54,765 nucleotides of DNA, taken from positions 1 to 54,765 of the forward strand of contig DIDF01000075.1 of assembly GCA_002418005.1 (NCBI GenBank), given 5' to 3'. The notes under the pieces are model-generated. The model saw only the letters and a program-made list of their open reading frames with translations. It was not told where the DNA came from and ran no database searches. Positions 1-8,076 of the stretch are shown here, piece by piece (positions within the stretch are counted from its first letter, which is position 1; each line of letters opens with the position of its first letter). A program made the position numbers and the translations under genes. Source of the DNA: Lactobacillaceae bacterium UBA5807 (GTDB lineage Bacteria; Bacillota; Bacilli; Lactobacillales; Lactobacillaceae).

Positions 1-1349
1 ATCAAATCGCCTTCCTTAGCAAGACCAGTTTCAACGGCCTTCTTGGAAGCAATTTCAAAGATATCATCAGTACTCTTTACTTCGTCAATAACAATTGGAT
101 GAACGGCCCAGTTAATCATGAGTCCTCTACGAGTTCTGTCATCAAAAGTTAATGCCAAAATATCAGCATCTGGATGATACTTAGAAATCATTCTAGCAGT
201 GTAGCCTGAACGAGTAGCAGCAACGATTGTGTGAATGTTAAGATCCTTGGCAATCTTATTTACTGAATCACCAATGGTTTCAGTAACATCAGATGGATCG
301 TAATCAGGAATTGGAGTACCAAATTGTGGAAAGGCATTTTCAGCCTTAACATCAATGTGGGCCATGGTTTGAACAGACTTAACAGGGTATTCACCATTAG
401 CACTTTCACCAGAAAGCATAGTTGCATCAGTACCATCAAAGACAGCGTTAGCAACATCAGAGGCTTCGGCACGAGTTGGTCTTGGATTTTCCTGCATAGA
501 ATCAAGCATATCAGTAGCAGTAATAACTGGTTTGCCTAAAGCACGGGTCTTACGAATCAAAGTCTTTTGAACCAAAGGAACGTTCTCAACTGGAATTTCA
601 ACACCCATATCACCACGAGCAACCATCAAGCCATCAGAGACTTTGATGATGTCATCAAAGTTATTGATTCCTTCTTGTGATTCAATCTTTGGAAAGATTT
701 GAACATGGTCCATATGCTTTTCTTCAAGAAGAGCACGAATGTCCAAAACATCTTGTGGTTTACGAACAAATGATGCAGAAATGAAATCAATGTCGTGATC
801 CAAGCCAAAACGAATATCGTCAGAATCCTTTTCAGTGATACCTGGCAAATTAATTGATACACCTGGGGCGTTAACACCTTTACGTGAACCAAGAACGGAA
901 TCATTTTGTGCTGTGACAACTAATTCCTTGTTTTTGTCATCCTTTTCATCAATTACAGTGTCCAAATGACCATCATCAAAAAGAACATGGCCACCAACAT
1001 GAACATCGTCATAAAGTCCAGGATAAGTAACAGCAACTTTGTCTTTAGTACCTTCAAGACTGGCATCCATAGAAATTCTGAACTTGTCACCTGTCTTGAA
1101 AGGAATCTTACCATCTTTTTCAACAGTAGTTCGAATTTCAGCACCCTTAGTATCAAGCATGATACCTACAGTAGTACCAGTAATTTTTTCTGCTTGGTGG
1201 ACTTTTTCCATCCGGTCAAGATGCTCAGGATGGTCACCATGTGAAAAGTTAAATCGGAAAACATTAGCCCCTGCTTCAATTAACTGCTTAATAGTATCGA
1301 GGTCGGTACTGGCTGGGCCTAATGTACTAACGATCTTAGTTTTCTTCAT
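1..1349 (-). CDS. pyk: Pyruvate kinase, 3' end cut by the window
   Basis: Pyruvate kinase converts phosphoenolpyruvate and ADP to pyruvate and ATP at the end of glycolysis. The ATG is at 1349-1347 and the protein opens with MKKTKIVSTLGPAS, the hallmark N-terminus. About 449 codons are visible and the frame stays open to base 1, so the remaining C-terminus lies outside the window (lactobacillar enzymes are usually near 585 residues with an extra PEP-utiliser domain). Further motifs are ANVFRFNFSHG, MLDTKGAEIR, the KIESQEGINN block, ARGDMGVEIP and GTDATMLSGESANGEYP. The usual TQMLDSM motif reads TDMLDSM here. An AGGAGAG ribosome site precedes the ATG. The gene lies downstream of dnaE on the same strand but has its own leader and a cre-like site; pfkA, normally between dnaE and pyk in homofermentative lactobacilli, is absent. 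Confidence 0.97.
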   Translation of the reverse strand, partial: MKKTKIVSTLGPASTDLDTIKQLIEAGANVFRFNFSHGDHPEHLDRMEKVHQAEKITGTTVGIMLDTKGAEIRTTVEKDGKIPFKTGDKFRISMDASLEGTKDKVAVTYPGLYDDVHVGGHVLFDDGHLDTVIDEKDDKNKELVVTAQNDSVLGSRKGVNAPGVSINLPGITEKDSDDIRFGLDHDIDFISASFVRKPQDVLDIRALLEEKHMDHVQIFPKIESQEGINNFDDIIKVSDGLMVARGDMGVEIPVENVPLVQKTLIRKTRALGKPVITATDMLDSMQENPRPTRAEASDVANAVFDGTDATMLSGESANGEYPVKSVQTMAHIDVKAENAFPQFGTPIPDYDPSDVTETIGDSVNKIAKDLNIHTIVAATRSGYTARMISKYHPDADILALTFDDRTRRGLMINWAVHPIVIDEVKSTDDIFEIASKKAVETGLAKEGDL

Positions 1350-1437
1350 AAGAAAAATCTCTCCTTTTAATTTTTGGACAATACCAATAACCGACGAACA
1401 ACAAATTAATTGGTGTTACCCTTTGATTACATCGGCT

Positions 1438-1443
1438 ATTTTA
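1438..1443 (-). promoter_or_regulatory. Candidate -10 of the pyk promoter
   Basis: On the minus strand TAAAAT lies about 90 bases before the pyk start codon. No good -35 box sits at 17 bases, so this is a tentative promoter that may need an activator. The upstream cre-like site would fit such a role, but that is inference. Confidence 0.4.
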
Positions 1444-1511
1444 TCACTTTTCCAAACGCCTGTCTGCGTATTTTAAGAGGATTTAGCGTCCCTTTTTTTA
1501 AAAAATATTCA

Positions 1512-1525
1512 AAAAAGCGCTTTCT
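1512..1525. promoter_or_regulatory. cre-like site (CcpA operator) upstream of pyk
   Basis: The palindrome AAAAAGCGCTTTCT matches 11 of 14 positions of the catabolite response element TGAAAGCGCTTTCA. It lies between the dnaE stop and the pyk promoter, roughly 70 bases upstream of the candidate -10. A cre upstream of a promoter usually activates rather than represses. The core is self-complementary and followed by T residues on both strands, so it could instead be part of a weak dnaE terminator. Confidence 0.5.
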
Positions 1526-1550
1526 TTGTTAAGATAAACACAACCTAGAC

Positions 1551-4500
1551 CTATTTAAATACAACATTTTTTTTACCGAAAATTTCGACTAACTTTTCTT
1601 TGACTGCTTCATTACTTTGCAACCACAAATTTTTATCTAATCGAATTTTCTTTTCTGTATTAGTTTCGTAGACAATTACTGTGAAGCTACCCCTTTGAAC
1701 GGCAGCCAGCTTTTTAAGCCTTTGCATGGAATTAGTCGTATCATGGTCGCTATCAATTCTAAGATACCATTTCTTGGCTTCTACGCTCTTTAGTGAACTC
1801 CGTTTCAATTTAGAAACGACATTGTCTGCTGGAGCTAAATTATTAGCGACTAAATTAAGATCATTTTGCTTTTCAACTTTTCCGTTTGCAAAAATAACAA
1901 CATCTTTTTTTAACCAAGATTGAATTTTGGCAAAAAGTTGAGGGAAGACGGTAATTGATAATTGACCGGCTTGGTCATTGCCATCCAGAAAAGCCATCTG
2001 CTTTCCTGTTTTGGTACGAATTATTTTCACGTGACTAATATACAAAATCACATAAACGTTGGTCATACCCTCAGTTAACTCATCAGTTCTTTTTGGCCGA
2101 TATGCTTTTAGTACTTTTTGATACCTTTCTGTAGGATGTCCTGAAAGGTAGGCACCTAAATATTCGTTTTCTTTTGCAAGCTTATCAAGAAGAGGCATTT
2201 CATCCATATGTTTTATTTTAGGCTCCAAGGCTTTAAATAACTCCATGGAACCGCCACTAAGTTCAATGGAACTGATATATTCGGGAGTAGCAGCAATTAG
2301 CTCTGCGCGATTATATGAAAAAACATCCAAAGCTCCAGAATATATCAAAGCATCTACAAGATCTGGCTTTCGAAAACGGGGATCAAGGCGGCTCAAAAAG
2401 TCTCTAAATGATTTAAAAGCCCCCTTTTCCATCCGAGATTTTAAAATATTATTTACCATTTCAATTCTTAAGCCTTTTATGGACGAAAAGCCAAATAAAA
2501 TCCGATCATTTTGATAAACAAACTCTGCTTTGCTTTCATTGAGATTAGGGCCAACTATCTTAACTCCCATATCTTTGGCATCTAATAAATATTCCTTAAT
2601 CTTAGCTGGATTTGAACCTGCAGAGTTAAGAAGGGCAACGTGAAATTCACCAGGAAAATGGACTTTTAAGTAAGCCAATTCATATGCCATCTTGCTATAA
2701 GCATAGGCATGAGATTTATTGAACCCATAATTAGCAAATTTTTCAATCAGCTGATAAACATTTTCTGCAGTTTCACGGGAATGGCCACGTTTTTTGGCCC
2801 CTTGGATAAATTTAGTTTTGAGCTGTTCCATGACTTTAAGCTTTTTCTTACTCATTGCGCGGCGCAAAATATCCGCCTGGCCAAGAGAAAACCCGGCAAG
2901 CGTGGAAGCAACAAGCATAACTTGTTCCTGGTAAACGATAACTCCATAGGTGGACTGGAGAATTTGTTTCAAAGAATCATCGGGATAACTTATTTTAGAG
3001 GGATTTTGCTTTCGTTGAATCACCTCGTCAATGTTCTCCATTGGCCCGGGCCGATAAAGTGCATTTACTAAGGCAATATCCTCAAACTTGGCAGGAGAAA
3101 GTCGCCTTAAGACGCTTCGAATACCAGCTGATTCAAACTGAAAGACCCCACTAGTATTAGCCTTTGAAAAAATTTGCATTGTTAATTTGTCATTTAAGGG
3201 AATGCGCAAAATTTCTAAATGTTTTCCAGTGACTCTGGTTATTTCACTTAAAGCATTTCCAAGAATTGAAAGGTTTCGAAGGCCCAAGAAATCCATTTTT
3301 AAAAGACCAACCGACTCAACATAATCCTTAGAGTATTGGGTCATTAAAAGACCCTCATTACCGTTTTGTACCGGAACAGTTTCAGCAATGGGCTGATCAC
3401 TTAAAACCAACCCAGCTGCATGAGTAGAATAATGCCTGGGTAATCCCTCCAAGGATCGAGCAGTTTCAAATAAAGCTTGATTTAAAGAACCATCGGCCAC
3501 TAAATTCTTGAGTGGCTGAGAATTTTCAAATGCTTCTTTTAAAGTTATGTGAAAAGCATTTGGAATTGCTTTGCTCCACTTATCTTGCTGTCTTGTGTCA
3601 AGGCCAAACACTCGGCCTACATCTCGAATTGATTGTTTAGCAGCCAAAGTTCCAAAAGTGATAATCTGGGCGACTCGCTGATGCCCATACTTTTGATGAA
3701 CGTATTCCAATACTTGATCTCGTTTAATATCCGGAATATCTAGATCAATATCGGGCATTTGAACTCTTTCAGGATTCAAGAATCGTTCAAACAAAAGGTC
3801 ATATTTGATTGGATCAACGTCTGTTATATAAAGAACGTAAGCAACTAATGAACCTGCAGCAGATCCTCTTCCTGGTCCGGTAATTATATTATGCGTATGA
3901 GCAAAATTGATAACATCCCATACAATCAAAAAATAATCGTCAAAGCCCATTGAATGAATGACTTTGAGTTCTCGCTGTAATCTTTCTATATAAGGTTGCT
4001 TTGTTAAGACATGGTTCTCTTCCAACCTTTGATTTAATCCCTTTTCACAAAGCTGGTGAAGAAACTCCCCAGCACTGATATTATCGGGCGTCTTGAATTT
4101 CGGCAAAACAGGAGTTTGTTTGTTAATTTTTACACTTGTTTGGTTTACCAAGTTATCAAGATTTTTAACAGCAGCTTGAAGATGAAGACTTGTGTATTGC
4201 TGTTCCACTTCTTTTCGAGGAGCCAACCAGTAATTACCGATTTGGCTTCTTTGCTTGGCGATATCCACTATTTGGGTACCTTGATCAATAGAATTCAACA
4301 CTTGTTTAGCAAAATAATCACTGGAATTAAGATAATGAACAGGGCTTAACGCAATGACATCCACCTGATTATCAGCAGCAACTTTGGTTAACATATCATT
4401 TAAGCTTGAAGATTGGTGAAAGTCTAATCCAAACTTAATTTCAGAATAATTCAGATGAAATTCAATAAATTTTTGGACAATTAAGGAAACGTCCTCAGAC

Positions 4501-4910
4501 CTACCCTGAAGTAACAAAGATTTAATTTCTCCTTCTGGAGGAAAAATCACAAAATTATCCCTTAGAAGTTTAGCAATATTTTCCCAATCAAATGATTTTT
4601 GAGTCATTTTCAAAGAGGATACCTTCATTAGGTTATGATATCCAGCGTTATTTTTGGCAATTAACACAACGGGAAAACTTTTTTCTTGGATGACCAGCCC
4701 GGGCAGTTCCAACGTCAGTCCAATTAATGGTTTGATTCCATTTTTCAGGCATGAATTATAAAATTCAACGGCACCATACATGACGTTAATATCAGTTAAA
4801 GCAAGTGCAGTATAATTCCGCTGTTTTGCTGTTGTGACCAAGTCATCAATTTGAATAGGACTTTTTAATAAGCTGTAGGAACTTATTACCTGTAATGGGA
4901 CATAAGCCAA
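1551..4910 (-). CDS. dnaE: DNA polymerase III alpha subunit, Firmicutes DnaE type
   Basis: DnaE is the second replicative polymerase of low-GC Gram-positives and extends RNA primers on the lagging strand before PolC takes over. The protein has 1119 residues. An N-terminal PHP domain (about 1-200) is followed by GPGRGSAAGS (345-354), the catalytic PDIDLDIPD (386-394), the YRPGPMENIDE block, a helix-hairpin-helix region and a C-terminal OB fold. The PHP domain looks metal-dead: the HLHVHS motif reads LQVISS and TDH reads TDI, as is common for this subfamily. The start is TTG at 4910, set by a perfect AGGAGG seven bases upstream (4918-4923); the next residues AYVPLQ fit family N-termini. It is transcribed from its own extended -10 promoter and is followed by pyk. 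Confidence 0.97.
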   Translation of the reverse strand: MAYVPLQVISSYSLLKSPIQIDDLVTTAKQRNYTALALTDINVMYGAVEFYNSCLKNGIKPLIGLTLELPGLVIQEKSFPVVLIAKNNAGYHNLMKVSSLKMTQKSFDWENIAKLLRDNFVIFPPEGEIKSLLLQGRSEDVSLIVQKFIEFHLNYSEIKFGLDFHQSSSLNDMLTKVAADNQVDVIALSPVHYLNSSDYFAKQVLNSIDQGTQIVDIAKQRSQIGNYWLAPRKEVEQQYTSLHLQAAVKNLDNLVNQTSVKINKQTPVLPKFKTPDNISAGEFLHQLCEKGLNQRLEENHVLTKQPYIERLQRELKVIHSMGFDDYFLIVWDVINFAHTHNIITGPGRGSAAGSLVAYVLYITDVDPIKYDLLFERFLNPERVQMPDIDLDIPDIKRDQVLEYVHQKYGHQRVAQIITFGTLAAKQSIRDVGRVFGLDTRQQDKWSKAIPNAFHITLKEAFENSQPLKNLVADGSLNQALFETARSLEGLPRHYSTHAAGLVLSDQPIAETVPVQNGNEGLLMTQYSKDYVESVGLLKMDFLGLRNLSILGNALSEITRVTGKHLEILRIPLNDKLTMQIFSKANTSGVFQFESAGIRSVLRRLSPAKFEDIALVNALYRPGPMENIDEVIQRKQNPSKISYPDDSLKQILQSTYGVIVYQEQVMLVASTLAGFSLGQADILRRAMSKKKLKVMEQLKTKFIQGAKKRGHSRETAENVYQLIEKFANYGFNKSHAYAYSKMAYELAYLKVHFPGEFHVALLNSAGSNPAKIKEYLLDAKDMGVKIVGPNLNESKAEFVYQNDRILFGFSSIKGLRIEMVNNILKSRMEKGAFKSFRDFLSRLDPRFRKPDLVDALIYSGALDVFSYNRAELIAATPEYISSIELSGGSMELFKALEPKIKHMDEMPLLDKLAKENEYLGAYLSGHPTERYQKVLKAYRPKRTDELTEGMTNVYVILYISHVKIIRTKTGKQMAFLDGNDQAGQLSITVFPQLFAKIQSWLKKDVVIFANGKVEKQNDLNLVANNLAPADNVVSKLKRSSLKSVEAKKWYLRIDSDHDTTNSMQRLKKLAAVQRGSFTVIVYETNTEKKIRLDKNLWLQSNEAVKEKLVEIFGKKNVVFK

Positions 4911-4939
4911 GTTGAACCCTCCTTGTTCTTTCAGAAATT

Positions 4940-4945
4940 ATTATA
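4940..4945 (-). promoter_or_regulatory. dnaE promoter, extended -10
   Basis: On the minus strand TGGTATAAT forms a consensus extended -10 about 30 bases before the TTG start of dnaE. The -35 region (CAAGAC at 17 bases) is poor, which is normal for extended -10 promoters. Confidence 0.55.
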
Positions 4946-5035
4946 CCAAATTTAAAATTACGGTCTTGCTGGGATTTTACGATTTATTTTTTGAAAAACT
5001 TATGATAGAATACTTGTGATTGCGAGGTGTCAGTC

Positions 5036-5233
5036 TTGGGAAAAATTATTACTGCAAACATAGTCGCTATATTTTGGGCAATTGTTTATGGTGAAATTAT
5101 TGGGTACATTGGCTCAGCCTTGGAAGTAATGCCATATAATCCAGGTGTGATTGGTTTAACAGCAGCCATCGTCGCTTTGATTGGTGTAAACGGTGCCTAC
5201 TTCCTTAGCAGAACCTCAAAGAAAACTGAATAA
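5036..5233 (+). CDS. DUF2929-family small membrane protein
   Basis: This is a 65-residue protein with two predicted membrane helices, roughly ITANIVAIFWAIVYGEIIGYI and VIGLTAAIVALIGVNGAYFL, and a short basic C-terminus ending SRTSKKTE. It resembles the DUF2929 (YjzD-like) family found beside dnaE in lactobacilli; its function is unknown. The longest reading begins at a GTG at 5027, but GAGGTG at 5024-5029 is itself a Shine-Dalgarno sequence placed six bases before TTG at 5036, and the resulting N-terminus MGKIITANIV matches the family better, so TTG is chosen. The gene is divergent from dnaE and convergent with clpB, and it ends at a strong terminator. Confidence 0.8.
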   Translation: MGKIITANIVAIFWAIVYGEIIGYIGSALEVMPYNPGVIGLTAAIVALIGVNGAYFLSRTSKKTE

Positions 5234-5256
5234 AAAGTTCTATTTGAAGATTAATT

Positions 5257-5298
5257 AAAAGAAACCAGAACAAGGTATTTGTTCTGGTTTCTTTTTTT
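5257..5298. terminator. Bidirectional terminator between the DUF2929 gene and clpB
   Basis: GAAACCAGAACAA at 5261-5273 pairs perfectly with 5279-5291 around a five-base loop. T7 follows on the plus strand and TTTT on the minus strand. It lies between convergent genes and can serve both. Confidence 0.9.
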
Positions 5299-5322
5299 AA
5301 GCTTAAACCGTGTTTTTTAATT

Positions 5323-7935
5323 TTAATTAGTCACTTTGGTTTTTGCCGGCCTTGTTTCAAAAGTCAGCTTATCATCATGCAAATCAATGTATACAACACT
5401 TTTAGATTTAACATTCCCGGCAACAATCATTCTAGCAAGCGGAGTCTCCACCACATTGGTAATATATCTTTGAAGTGGTCTAGCACCAAATTGAGGATCG
5501 TATCCATTATCAGCAATCCACTTTTTAGCTTCATCGGAAATTTCCAAAGTAATCTCTTGTTGCTGGGTCCTTTTTGAAAGAATATCAACAAGTTTTTGAA
5601 CAATCTTGACAATATTTTCTTTGGTCAACGGCGCAAATTCGATAACATCATCAATCCGGTTCAAAAATTCTGGCTTAAAGTGGGTTTTAAGCAAAGCGTC
5701 CACTTTTTTTCTGGCTTCGTTTGAAATTACTCCATTTTGGTCAGTACCTTCAAGAAGAATATCGGAGCCCAAATTAGAAGTCATAATTAAGATTGTGTTT
5801 TTAAAGTCGATCGTTCTTCCCTGACTATCAGTTAAGCGCCCATCATCCAGTACCTGAAGTAAAATATTAAAGACATCAGGATGAGCTTTTTCAATTTCAT
5901 CAAACAAAACAATGGTATAAGGATTTCTTCGGACCGCCTCTGTTAATTGGCCACCTTCCTCATATCCAACGTAGCCAGGAGCCGCACCAACTAATCTTGA
6001 AACTGATTCTTTTTCCATATATTCCGACATATCGATTCGAACCATGTGATCTTCAGAATCAAAGAGGTTTTCAGCCAAAGCCTTAGCTAATTCAGTTTTA
6101 CCAACTCCAGTTGGTCCCAAAAACAGAAAAGAACCCAAAGGCTTACTTGGATCTTGCAAGCCTGCTCGCGAGCGAATAACGGCATTGGAAACAGCTGTTA
6201 CCGCTTCATCTTGACCAATTACCCGCTTATGCAAGTTATCTGCCAGGTGAAGGAGCTTTTGTCTTTCTCCTTCAACCAATTTAGTCACTGGAATGCCAGT
6301 TTCTCGGCTGACAACAGATGCAATTTCATTTGCGGTAACCGATTCACTAACCAACCAATCTTTGTGCTCATCATTTTTTTCAAGTTGAGCGATTTCTTTT
6401 TCAAGTCCAGGAATTGTCCCGTGCTGAAGAACTGCCGCCTTATTTAAATCATAAGTGGACTCAGCATGCTTTAAATCATTTTTTGCCTGATCAAGCTCTC
6501 TTTTTTTATCAGAAATCTTTTTAATTGCATCTTTCTCTTGTTTCCACCTGGCGTTAAGGGCATTGACCTTTTCTTTGGTGTCTGCTAATTCTTTTTGCAT
6601 ATCATGAAGCCGTTTTTTAGAAGCGTCATCTGTTTCCTGTTGAAGAGCAGTCTGTTCAACTTCAAGTCTCATTAATTGGCGTTTGGACTGATCCAGCTCA
6701 GTTGGGCTAGAATTCATTTCGACGCGAATCTCTGCAGAGGCTTCATCAACTAAATCGATGGCCTTATCGGGCAAATTTCTGTCAGTGATATAACGGTCGG
6801 AAAGTTTAGCCGCAGAAACCAGAGCATTATCATGAATTCTGACTCCGTGGTGAATTTCCAGACTTTCACTTAAACCTCTTAAAATTGTAATTGTATCTTC
6901 AACACTTGGTTCTTTAATAAGCACCCGTTGGAATCTTCTGGCAAGTGCCTTATCTTTTTCCATGTATTTGCGATATTCATCAATTGTGGTGGCTCCAATC
7001 AAATGAAGTTCACCTCTGGCCAGCATTGGCTTTAAAATATTGCCAGCATCCATACTGCCCTCAGCTTTACCTGCTCCGACGATGTTATGGATTTCATCGA
7101 TAAACATGATGATTTGACCTTCAGCCTTTTTCACTTCTTTAAGAACTGCCTGAAGCCGTTCCTCAAATTCACCACGGTATTTGGCTCCAGCAATTAAAGA
7201 ACCCATATCCAATTGAAAAATTGTTTTGTTTTTTAGGTTATCCGGAACATCGTTTGAAGCAATCCGTTTTGCCAACCCTTCAACAACGGCTGTTTTACCA
7301 ACCCCAGCATTTCCAATTAAAACTGGATTGTTTTTGGTTTTCCGTGATAATATTCGAATCACGTCCAGAATTTCTTCATCTCGACCAATAATTGGATCTA
7401 GTTTATTTTCTCGAGCTAATTTTACTAAATCTTGGCCATATTTTTCCAGTGCTTGAAAAGTATTTTCTTGATTCTTAGAAACAACTTTTTGACCGCCACG
7501 AATTTTATCAACAACGTTTTTAACTTTTTGTTCTGTAATTCCGTTTGATTTCAAATAATCAGTCAGTTTATCACCGTGAAGTTGCATTAATGCAATCGTT
7601 AAAGTATCAACAGCAATATAAGAATCTCCAAGTTGATTTTTAACCTGTTCAGCTTGTTGAAGAAGAGAGTACAAGTTGGCAGAAAGAGACTGGCCATACT
7701 TTACATCTTGACCCTCCACGCTGGCAATTGAATCAATTTCTCTATCAAGTTCTTGATTTAAAGCCGGGATATCAAGTCCTAAATCAGAATAAATTTGACG
7801 AGCTAGTTCTCCGGGCTGAATCAAAAATTTAAACAGATGAGCTACCGTAATATTTTGATGCTTGCGGGTCACAGCAATCTGTTGAGCCTGCGAAATTGCT
7901 TGAGAAACTGACTCGGTTAAGTTATCAGGATTCAT
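5323..7935 (-). CDS. clpB: ATP-dependent disaggregase ClpB
   Basis: ClpB is a hexameric AAA+ chaperone that pulls proteins out of aggregates together with the DnaK system, whose genes also lie in this window. The 870 residues show the N-terminal Clp repeats (1-145), the first AAA module with Walker A GNAGVGKT (208-215), a long coiled-coil middle domain rich in Lys, Glu and Gln (about 415-540) and a second AAA module with GPTGVGKT and the VGAAPGYVGYEEGG loop. The IGF/IGL tripeptide loop for binding ClpP is not seen, which separates it from ClpC/ClpE. The ATG at 7935 follows AAGGTG at 7944-7949. A CtsR box and a hairpin lie in the 141-base upstream region, so CtsR control is likely. Confidence 0.97.
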   Translation of the reverse strand: MNPDNLTESVSQAISQAQQIAVTRKHQNITVAHLFKFLIQPGELARQIYSDLGLDIPALNQELDREIDSIASVEGQDVKYGQSLSANLYSLLQQAEQVKNQLGDSYIAVDTLTIALMQLHGDKLTDYLKSNGITEQKVKNVVDKIRGGQKVVSKNQENTFQALEKYGQDLVKLARENKLDPIIGRDEEILDVIRILSRKTKNNPVLIGNAGVGKTAVVEGLAKRIASNDVPDNLKNKTIFQLDMGSLIAGAKYRGEFEERLQAVLKEVKKAEGQIIMFIDEIHNIVGAGKAEGSMDAGNILKPMLARGELHLIGATTIDEYRKYMEKDKALARRFQRVLIKEPSVEDTITILRGLSESLEIHHGVRIHDNALVSAAKLSDRYITDRNLPDKAIDLVDEASAEIRVEMNSSPTELDQSKRQLMRLEVEQTALQQETDDASKKRLHDMQKELADTKEKVNALNARWKQEKDAIKKISDKKRELDQAKNDLKHAESTYDLNKAAVLQHGTIPGLEKEIAQLEKNDEHKDWLVSESVTANEIASVVSRETGIPVTKLVEGERQKLLHLADNLHKRVIGQDEAVTAVSNAVIRSRAGLQDPSKPLGSFLFLGPTGVGKTELAKALAENLFDSEDHMVRIDMSEYMEKESVSRLVGAAPGYVGYEEGGQLTEAVRRNPYTIVLFDEIEKAHPDVFNILLQVLDDGRLTDSQGRTIDFKNTILIMTSNLGSDILLEGTDQNGVISNEARKKVDALLKTHFKPEFLNRIDDVIEFAPLTKENIVKIVQKLVDILSKRTQQQEITLEISDEAKKWIADNGYDPQFGARPLQRYITNVVETPLARMIVAGNVKSKSVVYIDLHDDKLTFETRPAKTKVTN

Positions 7936-7973
7936 TTATTTATCACCTTAATTGTGTGTTTATTGTTTATACC

Positions 7974-8008
7974 AAAAAGGCTTGAAACGAAATACCTCAT
8001 TTCAAACC
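7974..8008 (-). terminator. Hairpin with T-run between pepT and clpB
   Basis: On the minus strand a nine-base stem (8008-8000 with 7987-7979, one G-U pair) is followed by TTTTT. It looks like an intrinsic terminator for pepT. It also lies between the CtsR box and clpB, so if clpB starts upstream of it the hairpin would sit in the clpB leader. An extended -10 TGGTATAAA at 7974-7966 just after it offers a promoter free of the hairpin. Confidence 0.65.
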
Positions 8009-8054
8009 ACTCTACGTCTGTTATTTTAACAAATAATCTGCCTGCTGCCTATTG

Positions 8055-8071
8055 TTTGACCTTCTTTGACC
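8055..8071. promoter_or_regulatory. CtsR operator upstream of clpB
   Basis: TTTGACCttcTTTGACC is a perfect heptad direct repeat; its reverse complement GGTCAAAgaaGGTCAAA matches the CtsR consensus RGTCAAANANRGTCAAA. It begins six bases beyond the pepT stop and lies about 120 bases upstream of clpB. A TAAAAT -10 candidate for clpB lies at 8028-8023, close downstream of the box. Confidence 0.92.
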
Positions 8072-8076
8072 TTTAA

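Noticed and set aside
1039..1476. 145-codon plus-strand open frame over the start of pyk
   Set aside because: It is antisense to pyk and its leader; the translated product has no family features.
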